Source of the DNA: Rhodothermales bacterium
Lineage (GTDB): Bacteria; Bacteroidota; Rhodothermia; Rhodothermales; UBA10348
Assembly: GCA_028284865.1 (NCBI GenBank)
Contig: JANQQV010000006.1
Location: 124,001-188,000 of the forward strand
Length of the DNA stretch: 64,000 bases
Direction: 5' to 3'
Position numbers and translations under genes: made by a program. The notes beneath the pieces are model-generated. The model was not told the origin of the DNA and ran no database searches. It saw nothing but the letters and a program-made list of their open reading frames with translations. Positions 9,526-18,492 of this stretch are shown here, in pieces (position 1 is the stretch's first letter; each line of letters begins with the position of its first letter).

Positions 9526-11268
9526 GTGGGCACGAAGCGCTGGAACATCAAAACGATTCCCGATCCCGACGCGGTCGGTGAGCTGCAAAAGGCGCTCAAC
9601 AACCTGCCTCATGCGCTGGCCAGAACCCTTATTCTGAGGGACATCGACTCGTTCGAGACCGCGCGTTCCTTCTTCCGTGATGGACTGGACAGACTGCACG
9701 ATCCGGCCGAATACACAGGGATGCATCTGGCTGTGGAACGCGTCCTGAATGCCATCGAAAAGGGCGAACAGATCACGGTTTACGGCGACTATGACGTTGA
9801 CGGTACGACCTCAACGGCACTGCTGACCCACTATCTGAAAAGTGTCGGTGCACGGGTTCAGTTTTTCATTCCCGACCGATTCAAGCATGGTTACGGATTG
9901 AGCCCGTCCGGCTTGAACGCCGTCAAGGAGTTGGGGACTGATTTGATCATCGCCCTGGACTGCGGCGTGACGGCGGTCAGTGAAGCGGAGCTGGCCCGGG
10001 ACCTGGGCATGGAGCTGATCATCTGTGATCACCACACGCCCCAGGATGAACTGCCGGACGCCGTTGCTGTCCTGGATGCGAAGCGCGAAGACTGCGACTA
10101 CCCGTTCAAAGACCTTTGCGGATGTGGAGTGACCTTCAAATTGGTTCGGGCCGTTCACCAGGCGCTTGGCCACGATCCCGACGAACTGTTGCACTACCTC
10201 GACCTGGTGGCGGTCGCAACAGCTGCCGACATGGTGCCGCTGAAAGGTGAAAACCGCATCCTGCTGCGCGAGGGTCTCAAACAACTGCGCCGGCGACCTC
10301 GCATGGGACTGCGAATTCTGGCCGACCAAGCTGGAGCCCGCCTGAGTGAGGCCACCACGCGCTCGATTGTGTTCTCCCTGGGTCCGCGCATCAATGCCGC
10401 AGGAAGGCTGGGCGATGCCGCGCGCGCCGTCAACCTGCTGCTGGCGGATGACCAGATCGAAGCCACCGCCCGGGCCCGCCAGCTCGAGCGTCTCAACGAG
10501 GAACGGCGCGCGCTGGACCGGGAAACCCAGAAACAAGCCTTTGCCCAGGCCGATCGATTCCTGGCCGGAAAGGAGCGCCATGCCGTTGTCCTGCATCATC
10601 CGGACTGGCATCTGGGCGTGATCGGCATCGTCGCCAGTCGGCTGGTCGAACGGCACTACCGACCGGCCGTCATGCTGGCCACCTCCGGAAAAGTGATCAA
10701 GGGCAGTGCGCGCTCCGTGGCGGGCATCAACATCTATAATGCACTCACAGCGTGTGAGGACCTCCTCGAAGAGTATGGCGGTCACGATTATGCTGCTGGC
10801 CTGACGATGAGGCCCGAGAATCTGCCCGATTTCATCGATCGCTTTGACAAGGCCGTACTCGAATCCGTATCCGAGGATACGCTCGAACCAGTGATCCATG
10901 TGGATGCTGAGATGCGCTTATCCGAACTCGATGAGCGATTCTGGGCCGTCCTCAAGCAGTTCGAACCCTTTGGTCAGGAAAACCCTTCACCTGTTTTCGT
11001 CGCACGGGATCTGGACATCATGGGTCCGGTGGCGGGCGTGGGTAAGAAGCGGGACCATCTCAAGTTCTCGGTTCGGGAGCGGGGCGCGACGCACCCGGTG
11101 CGCAATGTCATCGGTTTCGGATTGGGCAAATACATCTCAGAGGTAGCCGAAGCCCAGGCCGCCCAGCAACCCATCGATCTCGCATTCTCGATCGAAGAAA
11201 ACACCTGGAACGGTCGCACGAGCTTGCAGCTGAACGTGTTGGATATCCGGACGACTACGCCCCAGTAG
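9526..11268 (+). CDS. recJ: single-stranded-DNA-specific 5'-3' exonuclease RecJ
   Basis: A 580-residue protein of the DHH phosphoesterase family. Motif I is ITVYGDYDVDGTTSTALL, motif III is LIICDHHTP with the DHH triad, and the DHHA1 region has GSARSVAGINIYNAL and the GGH of YGGHDYAAGLTM. The C-terminal OB-type domain contains PFGQENPSPVF. RecJ resects 5' ends in RecF-pathway recombination, mismatch repair and base-excision repair. I place the start at GTG 9526 (MGTKRWNIK), which has a GAGGAG element just upstream. The frame extends to a GTG at 9478, but that lies in the hairpin leader. It is divergent from the sensor kinase. Confidence 0.95.
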   Translation: MGTKRWNIKTIPDPDAVGELQKALNNLPHALARTLILRDIDSFETARSFFRDGLDRLHDPAEYTGMHLAVERVLNAIEKGEQITVYGDYDVDGTTSTALLTHYLKSVGARVQFFIPDRFKHGYGLSPSGLNAVKELGTDLIIALDCGVTAVSEAELARDLGMELIICDHHTPQDELPDAVAVLDAKREDCDYPFKDLCGCGVTFKLVRAVHQALGHDPDELLHYLDLVAVATAADMVPLKGENRILLREGLKQLRRRPRMGLRILADQAGARLSEATTRSIVFSLGPRINAAGRLGDAARAVNLLLADDQIEATARARQLERLNEERRALDRETQKQAFAQADRFLAGKERHAVVLHHPDWHLGVIGIVASRLVERHYRPAVMLATSGKVIKGSARSVAGINIYNALTACEDLLEEYGGHDYAAGLTMRPENLPDFIDRFDKAVLESVSEDTLEPVIHVDAEMRLSELDERFWAVLKQFEPFGQENPSPVFVARDLDIMGPVAGVGKKRDHLKFSVRERGATHPVRNVIGFGLGKYISEVAEAQAAQQPIDLAFSIEENTWNGRTSLQLNVLDIRTTTPQ

Positions 11269-11392
11269 TACATTTTGGCCTTCCCATGGCCATGTGAAAG
11301 AGGAGCCAGTCTCTCCATAATGAGCGCAAAGTTCGTGCTCTCCATCATCGTATGTAACATTTGTCCGAAGGACCTATCTTAGCCCCGGGAAC

Positions 11393-11408
11393 ACTTGTTA
11401 TGACAAGT
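11393..11408. promoter_or_regulatory. putative GntR operator 1 (sulfur regulon)
   Basis: ACTTGT-TATG-ACAAGT is a 6-bp perfect inverted repeat with a 4-bp centre. It is one of five related sites in the window and lies 33 bp upstream of the first YeeE-type gene, so it would control the five-gene run 11442-17545. Confidence 0.65.
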
Positions 11409-11441
11409 TAATACAAGGCGTCTCACCACCCTGACAAGACT

Positions 11442-11996
11442 ATGATCGAATTCATCTCCCAACCCTGGCCCTGGTACGTGGCCGGGCCCCTGATCGGGAT
11501 CGTCGTTCCGGCGCTCTTCCTGATCGGCGGTAAACAATTCGGCCTGTCCGAAAACCTCCGTCACGTCTGTGCGATGCTGCCAGGCAAAACGGACTTCTTC
11601 AACTATGATTGGAAGAACGGTGCCTGGAATCTGACCATGATTGTCGGCATCATCATCGGTGGATTCATTGGATCCACACTCCTGGCCAATCCTGATCCGG
11701 TGGCCATTTCGGAAGCCACGAAATCAGATCTCGCACTGCTCGGAGTGACCCAGTTCGATGGGCTGCTTCCTTCGGACATTTTCTCCTGGGAAGGCCTCGC
11801 TTCCGTGCGCGGATTCCTGATGATGGTCGTAGGCGGCTTCCTCGTCGGCTTCGGTTCTCGGTACGCCGGAGGATGTACGTCCGGCCATGCCATCTCCGGG
11901 CTTGCTGATCTCCAGCTGCCCTCTCTGATTGCCGTCATCGGTTTCTTCGCCGGCGGCCTGATCGCCACGTTTTTCCTGATTCCCATCATCCTGTAG
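11442..11996 (+). CDS. YeeE/YedE (TsuA-like) family sulfur transporter, half-length subunit
   Basis: A 184-residue membrane protein with about five hydrophobic segments. It carries the family signature YAGGCTSGHAISG, whose cysteine lies in the part of YeeE proteins that handles thiosulfate or persulfide sulfur. E. coli-type YeeE is about twice as long with both halves in one chain. Here the second half is the next gene, 9 bp downstream, so the transporter is probably assembled from two subunits. It would move reduced sulfur compounds across the inner membrane to feed the downstream persulfide enzyme. A GntR-type operator sits just upstream. Confidence 0.85.
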   Translation: MIEFISQPWPWYVAGPLIGIVVPALFLIGGKQFGLSENLRHVCAMLPGKTDFFNYDWKNGAWNLTMIVGIIIGGFIGSTLLANPDPVAISEATKSDLALLGVTQFDGLLPSDIFSWEGLASVRGFLMMVVGGFLVGFGSRYAGGCTSGHAISGLADLQLPSLIAVIGFFAGGLIATFFLIPIIL

Positions 11997-12005
11997 GGCA
12001 CCACA

Positions 12006-12446
12006 ATGACCGAGTCCAGAAACTCATTCGGCCGTTTGCTTCCCTACCTCCTCGTGGGAATCTATTTCGGCATCATCTTTACAAAGTCTGAAGTCATTTC
12101 CTGGTATCGCATTCAGGAGATGTTCCGTTTCCAGGCCTTCCACATGTACGGCATCATCGGTAGTGCCATTGCGGTCGCTGCCATCTCGGTGCAAATCATC
12201 AAACGGAAGGGCATCCGGGCCATGGACGGCTCTGAAATCACCATTCCTCCAAAAGTTATGGGTAGCGGGACGCGCTACTGGCTGGGTGGCACCTTCTTCG
12301 GGCTCGGTTGGGCCCTGACTGGTGCATGCCCGGGCCCGATGTTCGCCCTGGTCGGCAACGGCGTCCTCGTCATGCTGGTCGCCGTCGCCTCAGCCATCGC
12401 AGGGACATACACGTATGGCGTGCTACGCCCCCGGCTTCCCCATTAG
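12006..12446 (+). CDS. YeeE/YedE-related membrane protein (DUF6691 type), second half
   Basis: A 146-residue protein with about four hydrophobic segments and the conserved GLGWALTGACPGPMFALVG stretch, matching the second cysteine motif of YeeE-type transporters. It follows its partner at 9 bp and precedes the persulfide dioxygenase. This gene order (two half YeeE genes plus an MBL-rhodanese) is common in sulfur gene clusters of Bacteroidota and Proteobacteria. The direction of transport and the exact substrate (thiosulfate, sulfane sulfur or sulfite) cannot be read from the sequence. Confidence 0.85.
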   Translation: MTESRNSFGRLLPYLLVGIYFGIIFTKSEVISWYRIQEMFRFQAFHMYGIIGSAIAVAAISVQIIKRKGIRAMDGSEITIPPKVMGSGTRYWLGGTFFGLGWALTGACPGPMFALVGNGVLVMLVAVASAIAGTYTYGVLRPRLPH

Positions 12447-12518
12447 GTAGGTCGCGCAAGACCGTTTTCAGCGCGCCTCAAACGACATTCTCAAACACAA
12501 CAATCCTCGATAAACACC

Positions 12519-13970
12519 ATGCTGTTCAGACAGATCTGGGATCCCAAGCTCGCCCAGTACGCTTACCTCATCGGCTGCCAGGCCACTGGCGAAGCCATCA
12601 TTGTTGACCCCGAGCGCGACATCGACCAGTATCTCGAACTGGCCGAGAAAGAAGGTGTCGAAATCGTGGCCGTCGTGGACACGCACATCCACGCCGACTA
12701 CATCTCTGGCATGCGCGAGTTCGCTGAGCATGGCGTCCACGTCTACGCTTCGGATGAAGGCGATGCCGACTGGAAGTACGAGTGGCTGATCGACTCGGAC
12801 TACAAGTACACGCTGCTCTATGATGGTGACGAGTTCAAGATCGGCAACATCAAGTTCACCGCCGTTCACAACCCGGGTCACACGCCCGAGCACTTGTCCT
12901 ACCTCGTGACGGACCTCGGCGGTGGCGCGGAGAAGCCGATCGGCTATTGCACCGGGGACTTCGTATTTGTCGGCGACCTCGGCCGCCCCGATCTCCTCGA
13001 GTCCGCTGCCGGCATGGCGGGAGTCATGGAGCCATCGGCTCGCACGCTGTACAAGTCGGTCCAGGATTTCCTGACCCTGGATGACTTCGTCCAGATCTGG
13101 CCCGCCCACGGCGCGGGTAGCGCCTGCGGAAAGGCCCTGGGTGCCGTTCCTTCCTCAACGGTGGGGTATGAGCGGGAGTACAACGCGGCCATCGACGCCG
13201 CTTCCCGTGGCGAAGACGCCTTCGTGGAAGCGATCCTCGACGGACAGCCTGAGCCTCCGATGTACTTCGCGCGGATGAAGCGGGACAACAAGATTGGCCC
13301 GAAAGTCCTCGGCACCGTTCCAAAACCGAAGCACCTCTTCGCCGAAGATCTCAAAGCGCTGGCTGGCAACACGGATGTCGCCGTGCTCGATACGCGCCTG
13401 GATCGTTCGGCCTTCATGGCCCGGCATCTGCCTGGATCCATGTATGCCGGCTTCAACAAGTCATTCAATACGGCTGCCGGCTCGATCATCGAGGAAGACA
13501 TGCCGATCTACCTGATCATCGAAGAAGAGCATGTCGATGAAGCCGTGCGCGACCTGATCCGGATCGGTCTCGACAACATCGAGGGATACGCCACGCCGGA
13601 AACGCTGGAAGCCTACGCCGACCACGGCGGAGAAATGGCCAGCATCCGCGAGATCTCGATCGAACAGGTCCCGGAAACGCTGGAGGCCATCGATGATGCC
13701 ATCGTTCTCGATGTGCGCAACGCGAGTGAGCACGAACCAGCACACATGCCGGATTCGGCCAACATCGCCTACACCCGTCTGTGGGTGCGCCGCGATGAAG
13801 TGCCTGCCGGTACGAAGTTGATCCATTGCGTCTCGGGTGGACGAGCAGCGGTTTCATCGGCGCTGCTGTCCCGTCTGGGACACGATGTGATCTTCGTCAA
13901 TGGCGAATGGGATGCGTGGGTAGCCAACCCCGACAGCACCATCGCCAGCGGTGCGCCGGTATCGGCGTAG
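12519..13970 (+). CDS. MBL-fold persulfide dioxygenase fused to two rhodanese domains
   Basis: A 483-residue protein. Residues 1-250 are a metallo-beta-lactamase fold of the ETHE1/CstB type. THIHADYISG gives His56, NPGHTPEH gives His121 and CTGDFVF gives Asp147, which correspond to the three ligands of the mononuclear iron. HADY replaces the more usual HADH; the lost residue is not an iron ligand in ETHE1. Two rhodanese domains follow, at about 265-365 and 375-483. The first lacks a cysteine in its active loop (YLIIEEEHV), so it is probably structural. The second has Cys437 in HCVSGGRAAV. The expected reaction is oxidation of a low-molecular-weight persulfide to sulfite with O2, with sulfur transfer by the rhodanese. 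It supplies sulfite to the SoeA-like enzyme at 19862-22846. Confidence 0.88.
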   Translation: MLFRQIWDPKLAQYAYLIGCQATGEAIIVDPERDIDQYLELAEKEGVEIVAVVDTHIHADYISGMREFAEHGVHVYASDEGDADWKYEWLIDSDYKYTLLYDGDEFKIGNIKFTAVHNPGHTPEHLSYLVTDLGGGAEKPIGYCTGDFVFVGDLGRPDLLESAAGMAGVMEPSARTLYKSVQDFLTLDDFVQIWPAHGAGSACGKALGAVPSSTVGYEREYNAAIDAASRGEDAFVEAILDGQPEPPMYFARMKRDNKIGPKVLGTVPKPKHLFAEDLKALAGNTDVAVLDTRLDRSAFMARHLPGSMYAGFNKSFNTAAGSIIEEDMPIYLIIEEEHVDEAVRDLIRIGLDNIEGYATPETLEAYADHGGEMASIREISIEQVPETLEAIDDAIVLDVRNASEHEPAHMPDSANIAYTRLWVRRDEVPAGTKLIHCVSGGRAAVSSALLSRLGHDVIFVNGEWDAWVANPDSTIASGAPVSA

Positions 13971-14040
13971 CGAAAGCGTGGTTGCTACCGGACTGCGCCC
14001 TGCGCCGTCCGTGGTTCTGAAGCAGCCACACAGGGTGGAG

Positions 14041-14070
14041 CGTAGCGGCGGGCCTTGGCCCGCCGCTACG
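14041..14070. repeat. long perfect palindrome (14-bp arms, 2-bp centre)
   Basis: CGTAGCGGCGGGCC and its exact reverse complement are separated by TT, between the persulfide dioxygenase and the first SulP gene. No T-run follows on either strand, so an ordinary intrinsic terminator is unlikely. It may be an extragenic palindrome of a repeat family or an mRNA processing or stability element inside the operon. Confidence 0.6.
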
Positions 14071-14107
14071 TGATTCATCCGGTTTCCACTTCGGGTTTCT
14101 GTTGCTC

Positions 14108-15814
14108 ATGCTCTCCCGTTTCGTACCCATAATCGACTGGGCTCCCCGCTACGACCGCAAGCATCTCGCTGGAGATCTGAATGCCGGTCTAACGGTGGGC
14201 GTGATGCTGATTCCGCAAGGATTGGCCTACGCCCTGATTGCCGGCCTTCCGCCGATCTACGGTCTGTACGCCGCGCTGGTACCCATTGTCATCTACGCTT
14301 TCTTCGGGACATCCGGCCAACTGGCGGTCGGGCCCGTTGCCATGGTGTCCCTGCTGGTGGCCACCGGTGTTTCGGAGTTGGCGCCCCAGGGATCTGACGA
14401 ATACATCTCCCTGGCTATCCTGCTGGCGTTCATGGTCGGCGTCATCCAGTTGGTGCTCGGCCTCCTGCGCTTCGGGTTCATCACCAATTTCCTGTCGCAC
14501 CCGGTCCTGAGCGGATTCACGAGTGCGGCTGCCCTGATCATCGGCCTGAATCAGCTCAAAAACCTGACTGGCATCCCGATTCCGCGCTCCAACAGCGTGT
14601 TTGAAATCATCTTTGAAGCGGGCAGCGGGCTTGGCGCAACGCACCTACCGACCCTGGCGATGGGAATAGGGGGGATCGTGCTGATCGTCGGATTGCGGTG
14701 TCTGAGTCGGCGCATTCCTGGAAGCCTGATTGCCGTGATCGCGGCCACCGGAATTACGGCATGGATGGCGCTCGATCAGTCTGGTGTCGCCATCGTCGGA
14801 TCCGTCCCTGCCGGTCTTCCCGCACCATCGGTGTCCTTCCTGAACGTCAATGCGATGATGGACCTGCTTCCCATCGCGATGGCGATTGGACTGGTTGGGT
14901 ACATGGAATCCATCGCTGTGGCCAAAGCCTTTGCGACCAAACACCGCGATACCATCCAGCCCAGCCAGGAGTTGACAGCGCTGGGTCTGGCCAACCTCGT
15001 GGGGGCGTTCTTCCAGTCTTATCCGACTACAGGCGGGTTTTCCCGTACGGCTGTGAACGATCAGAGCGGTTCGCGCACCCCGCTGGCCAGCCTGTTTTCT
15101 GCTGCCATCGTTGGATTGACGCTGCTCTTCTTCACGCCCCTGTTCACGTATCTGCCCAAAGCCCTCCTGGCCGCCATCGTCATGGTGGCCGTCTTTGGTC
15201 TGCTCGATGTCAAGGAAGTACGCTTCCTCTGGAAGTCCAACCGGACCGATCTGGGATTGCTGCTGATCACTTTCTTCTCGACGCTTCTCATGGGCATCGA
15301 GCAAGGGATCCTCATCGGGGTCGCCGTTTCCATGCTTTCGTTCGTCTACCAGGCTTCCCGGCCCCACATGGCCCGGCTTGGACGCATGCCAGGCACAGAA
15401 GTCTATCGGAATGTGGACCGCTACCCGGAGGTCGAGCGAGCCAAGGGTGTAGCCATTTTCCGTATCGATGCATCGCTGTTTTTTGGCAATGTCGAACACA
15501 TCAAGGATGGGCTTTCCAGTCTCCTGGCAGACGAACCGGATACGCATGTATTGATTCTGGATCTGTACCCGGTCAATCGTGCCGACTCGTCAGCCATCCA
15601 TGCTTTGATGGATACACATCAGCGACTGGAAGAAGCGGGTGTGACCCTGTTGCTCTCTGGAGTCAAGGGACCGGTCAGGGATGCGTTCGAGCGAAGCGGA
15701 CTGACCGAACGTATCGGAACGGGATCATTCTACATGCGCATCCAGGATGCCTGCGATGCGGCTGAGCGGATCCTGAACCCCTATCTTGTAAAAGATGCCG
15801 ACCGCTCCGGCTGA
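14108..15814 (+). CDS. SulP/SLC26 family anion permease with STAS domain (first of tandem pair)
   Basis: A 568-residue protein. About 12 hydrophobic segments cover residues 20-430. The SulP signature is seen in VGVMLIPQGLAYALIAGLPPIYGLY, and YPTTGGFSRTAVNDQSG lies in the transport core. A cytoplasmic STAS domain occupies about residues 445-560 (GVAIFRIDASLFFGNVEHI). It probably transports sulfate, or bicarbonate or another anion, and in this context may export sulfate produced by sulfite oxidation. The start is taken as ATG 14108; a TTG two codons earlier is less likely. The next gene is a paralogue of the same length 18 bp downstream. Confidence 0.88.
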   Translation: MLSRFVPIIDWAPRYDRKHLAGDLNAGLTVGVMLIPQGLAYALIAGLPPIYGLYAALVPIVIYAFFGTSGQLAVGPVAMVSLLVATGVSELAPQGSDEYISLAILLAFMVGVIQLVLGLLRFGFITNFLSHPVLSGFTSAAALIIGLNQLKNLTGIPIPRSNSVFEIIFEAGSGLGATHLPTLAMGIGGIVLIVGLRCLSRRIPGSLIAVIAATGITAWMALDQSGVAIVGSVPAGLPAPSVSFLNVNAMMDLLPIAMAIGLVGYMESIAVAKAFATKHRDTIQPSQELTALGLANLVGAFFQSYPTTGGFSRTAVNDQSGSRTPLASLFSAAIVGLTLLFFTPLFTYLPKALLAAIVMVAVFGLLDVKEVRFLWKSNRTDLGLLLITFFSTLLMGIEQGILIGVAVSMLSFVYQASRPHMARLGRMPGTEVYRNVDRYPEVERAKGVAIFRIDASLFFGNVEHIKDGLSSLLADEPDTHVLILDLYPVNRADSSAIHALMDTHQRLEEAGVTLLLSGVKGPVRDAFERSGLTERIGTGSFYMRIQDACDAAERILNPYLVKDADRSG

Positions 15815-15832
15815 CCTTTCCCGACCCACATC

Positions 15833-17545
15833 ATGTCCTTCACCCTTCGGACCGACAAGCTGATTCCCGATTGGATGCGGACATACAGCCGCTCCGACTT
15901 CGGTGGCGATCTGGCGGCAGGCATCACGGTCGGCGTCGTGCTGATTCCACAAGGGATGGCCTACGCACTACTCGCAGGCGTCTCCCCGGTCTATGGACTG
16001 TATGCGTCCCTGATACCGCTCCTGGTCTACAGTCTGTTCGGGACCAGTCGACACCTGGCTGTCGGGATCGTTGCGATCGATTCCCTCATCGTTGCCGCAG
16101 GCGTAGCTGCCATGGCACCCTCGTCTGCCGCTGAGGCCCTGTCCCTGACCATTCTGCTGGCGCTCATGGTGGGGATCATCCAGATCGTGATGGGACTGCT
16201 TCGCTTCGGGTTCGTCGTGAATCTCCTTTCCCGCCCCGTGATCACCGGGTTCACCAGTGCTGCCGCGTTGATCATCGGAATGAGCCAGTTGAAATACCTG
16301 CTTGGTGTGGACCTGGAACGCAGCCTCAACATCTTCACACTGCTCGCGCAGGCGGGAACGAAGATTGCCCAGCTGCACACGCCTTCACTGGTCATCGGTC
16401 TCGGCGGGATCGTCCTGTTGGTGCTCGCGCGAAAACGCTTCCCCCGTCTGCCCGGCCCCTTGATCGTGGTCGTGCTTTCAGCTCTGGCCGTGGTCTCGCT
16501 CAATCTTGAATCTCGCGGCGTTTCCCTGGTCGGCGAGATCCCGTCCGGGCTGCCCTCACCCGACGTGCCGGTCTGGTCCCTGGAAACCATCCGCGGGCTG
16601 TTCCCGACCGCCGTCACGCTCTCGCTGATTCAATTCGTTGGTGTGATCTCGCTGGGCAAGCTGTTCGCGGCGCGGCATGGATATCGAATCCAGCCCAGTC
16701 GAGAATTGATCACGCTCGGCGGTATGAACGCGGTGGGATCCCTCTTTCAGAGCATCCCCGTCTCTGGAAGCTTTTCCCGAAGCGCCGTCAACGAGCGCGC
16801 GGGTGCACGCACTCCCGTGTCCAATGCTGTTGCCGCCTTGTTGGTCGCAGGCGTGCTGCTCTTCCTGACCCCGTTGTTTGCTTGGCTACCCATCCCCGTC
16901 TTCGCCTCCATCATCATGGTGTCCGCGTTCGGTCTGATCGATGTGGACGAGGTGCGGTATCTGCTCAGAACCAAGGCCATGGATGGCGTCATTGCCATGC
17001 TCACCTTCCTGGCCACTTTGATACTGGGCATTCATCAGGGCATCCTGACCGGCATCGGGCTTTCGGTCGTTGCAGTCATGTACCGGATTTCCCGTCCCAA
17101 CATCGCCGTCCTTGGGCTTCTTCCGGAGACGCGCTCGTTCAGGGATATCACCAATTATCCGGATGCCCGCACATTCGACAATGTGGTCGTTTTGCGAGTG
17201 GATGCTTCCTTCTCTTTCGCTAATGCGGATCACGTCCGGGATCGCATCATCCAGAAAGCCCGGAAGGACCAGGCCAGTGCCGTGATCATCGACGCATCCA
17301 CCATGAATGACCTGGATTCGACGGCCCTGGCGATGCTCGAGGACACCTACCGGATTCTCAGAGCTGCCAATATCCGGCTTCTCGTTTCCGGCGCACACCA
17401 ATCCGTGATCGATGTCATGCAGGCCTCCGGCCTGTGGAACGAAATGGGCGCGGAGTCCTTTTTCTTGAGTCCGTGGCGGGCCTTGAATGATGTGCTCACC
17501 GCTGCAGGGCGGCGCTCAGAACTGACTCGTTTGTCTCACGAATGA
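15833..17545 (+). CDS. SulP/SLC26 family anion permease with STAS domain (second of tandem pair)
   Basis: A 570-residue paralogue of the preceding gene with the same layout: VGVVLIPQGMAYALLAGVSPVYGLY in the first helices, SIPVSGSFSRSAVNERAGARTP in the core, and a STAS domain at about residues 445-560 (VVVLRVDASFSFANADHV). The proteins clearly align end to end but differ at many positions, so the duplication is old. Two permeases may differ in anion or direction. It closes the plus-strand sulfur operon and overlaps the TorD gene tail-to-tail by 10 bp. Confidence 0.88.
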   Translation: MSFTLRTDKLIPDWMRTYSRSDFGGDLAAGITVGVVLIPQGMAYALLAGVSPVYGLYASLIPLLVYSLFGTSRHLAVGIVAIDSLIVAAGVAAMAPSSAAEALSLTILLALMVGIIQIVMGLLRFGFVVNLLSRPVITGFTSAAALIIGMSQLKYLLGVDLERSLNIFTLLAQAGTKIAQLHTPSLVIGLGGIVLLVLARKRFPRLPGPLIVVVLSALAVVSLNLESRGVSLVGEIPSGLPSPDVPVWSLETIRGLFPTAVTLSLIQFVGVISLGKLFAARHGYRIQPSRELITLGGMNAVGSLFQSIPVSGSFSRSAVNERAGARTPVSNAVAALLVAGVLLFLTPLFAWLPIPVFASIIMVSAFGLIDVDEVRYLLRTKAMDGVIAMLTFLATLILGIHQGILTGIGLSVVAVMYRISRPNIAVLGLLPETRSFRDITNYPDARTFDNVVVLRVDASFSFANADHVRDRIIQKARKDQASAVIIDASTMNDLDSTALAMLEDTYRILRAANIRLLVSGAHQSVIDVMQASGLWNEMGAESFFLSPWRALNDVLTAAGRRSELTRLSHE

Positions 17546-18486
17546 ATTGAGGCCTCGGCTTCTTTGAGTCTTTGGAGCACGGTGCGGGTGACGGTCAGTC
17601 GTTCCTCCCAGATGGGCGCCCATGGCGATGATGGACGATTCCGCCAGCAATGTTCGGCAGCCTCACAGTCTTCCAGCAATGCGTCGCACACAGCCTCCCA
17701 GCCCTTGTATTCGGCTCCCGATCGCAACAGACCTTCGATAATGCGCGCGCGCGAGCCAAAGCCGGTCGGAAGACGAAATGAGCGGCCTATCCAGGCGATA
17801 CGCGAACGCGTCAGTGCCAGACCGGAGTGCGAGGGTATCGAGAGAAATCGCCCGATACGCGAAAGACCCACCTTGGGCTCATCCAGATCCAGATTGGCAA
17901 AGGGGAGGGAAGACGGAATCAATGGCACTTCCGACGGTTCTGCGGGCATCTCCCCGGCACACGATAATTCGATATCGGCCAATGCCACGTCCATCGCCTG
18001 TCCAAGCGCTTCAAAGGGCGGCGCATCACTACGGCGCAGGACCATCGACACCAGCGGCATCCACCCGGACGCGTGACCAAACCAGAACGCGGCCAGTACG
18101 TCCGCGCGGCGCGAGCGCACCAAGTGCGCCATGAATCCTAGCTCATTCACGATGTGGCCCGTGGAACGAGCCGACTCATCGGGCTCAAATCCCTGGTCCA
18201 TCATGAGGGAATGCAGCTCACGAGCCAACGGACCTCCAAGCATGCCATCCGCCTCAAAGAAGACACCGGCATCCGGGACCAGGTCGTGCGTCAGGATCCG
18301 ATAGTGTTCGGCCGCCCGATCATCTTCGTCTCCCGCCGTGATCCCTGCCGCATCCAACCCGGCAGCGGTCAAGGTCTCCTCATCTGCGATCGGGGAGGCA
18401 AACAAGCGTGCCAATGCTGCGAGCCGGCCGGCGAGATCGCCGGCCGGCTCGCCCCGGTCCGTTGACGTATGCGAATCGTTGTCCAT
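17536..18486 (-). CDS. TorD/DmsD-family chaperone for a molybdoenzyme
   Basis: A 316-residue, mostly helical protein. The first part, at about residues 15-200 (LAALARLFASPI, HYRILTHDLVPDAGVFFEADG, DQGFEPDE and HIVNELGFMAHLV), matches the TorD-like fold that binds nascent molybdenum enzymes and guides cofactor insertion. The C-terminal 110 residues are an extra helical domain. It follows the SQR gene by 6 bp on the same strand and is near the SoeA-like molybdoenzyme at 19862-22846, its probable client. A 30-bp hairpin-forming palindrome lies in codons 13-22. Confidence 0.8.
   Translation of the reverse strand: MDNDSHTSTDRGEPAGDLAGRLAALARLFASPIADEETLTAAGLDAAGITAGDEDDRAAEHYRILTHDLVPDAGVFFEADGMLGGPLARELHSLMMDQGFEPDESARSTGHIVNELGFMAHLVRSRRADVLAAFWFGHASGWMPLVSMVLRRSDAPPFEALGQAMDVALADIELSCAGEMPAEPSEVPLIPSSLPFANLDLDEPKVGLSRIGRFLSIPSHSGLALTRSRIAWIGRSFRLPTGFGSRARIIEGLLRSGAEYKGWEAVCDALLEDCEAAEHCWRNRPSSPWAPIWEERLTVTRTVLQRLKEAEASIHS
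18421..18450. repeat. GC-rich palindrome inside the torD start region
   Basis: GAGCCGGCCGGCGA and its exact reverse complement flank a 2-bp centre, within codons 13-22 of the TorD-like gene. The mRNA would fold into a very stable stem about 36 nt after the start codon. It has the same geometry (14-bp arms, 2-bp centre) as the palindrome at 14041-14070, but a different sequence. Confidence 0.6.
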
Positions 18487-18492
18487 CTATGA

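Noticed and set aside
9811-10899. Long minus-strand open frame (362 codons) inside recJ
   Set aside because: It is antisense to a clear RecJ coding region; long antisense frames are expected at this GC content.
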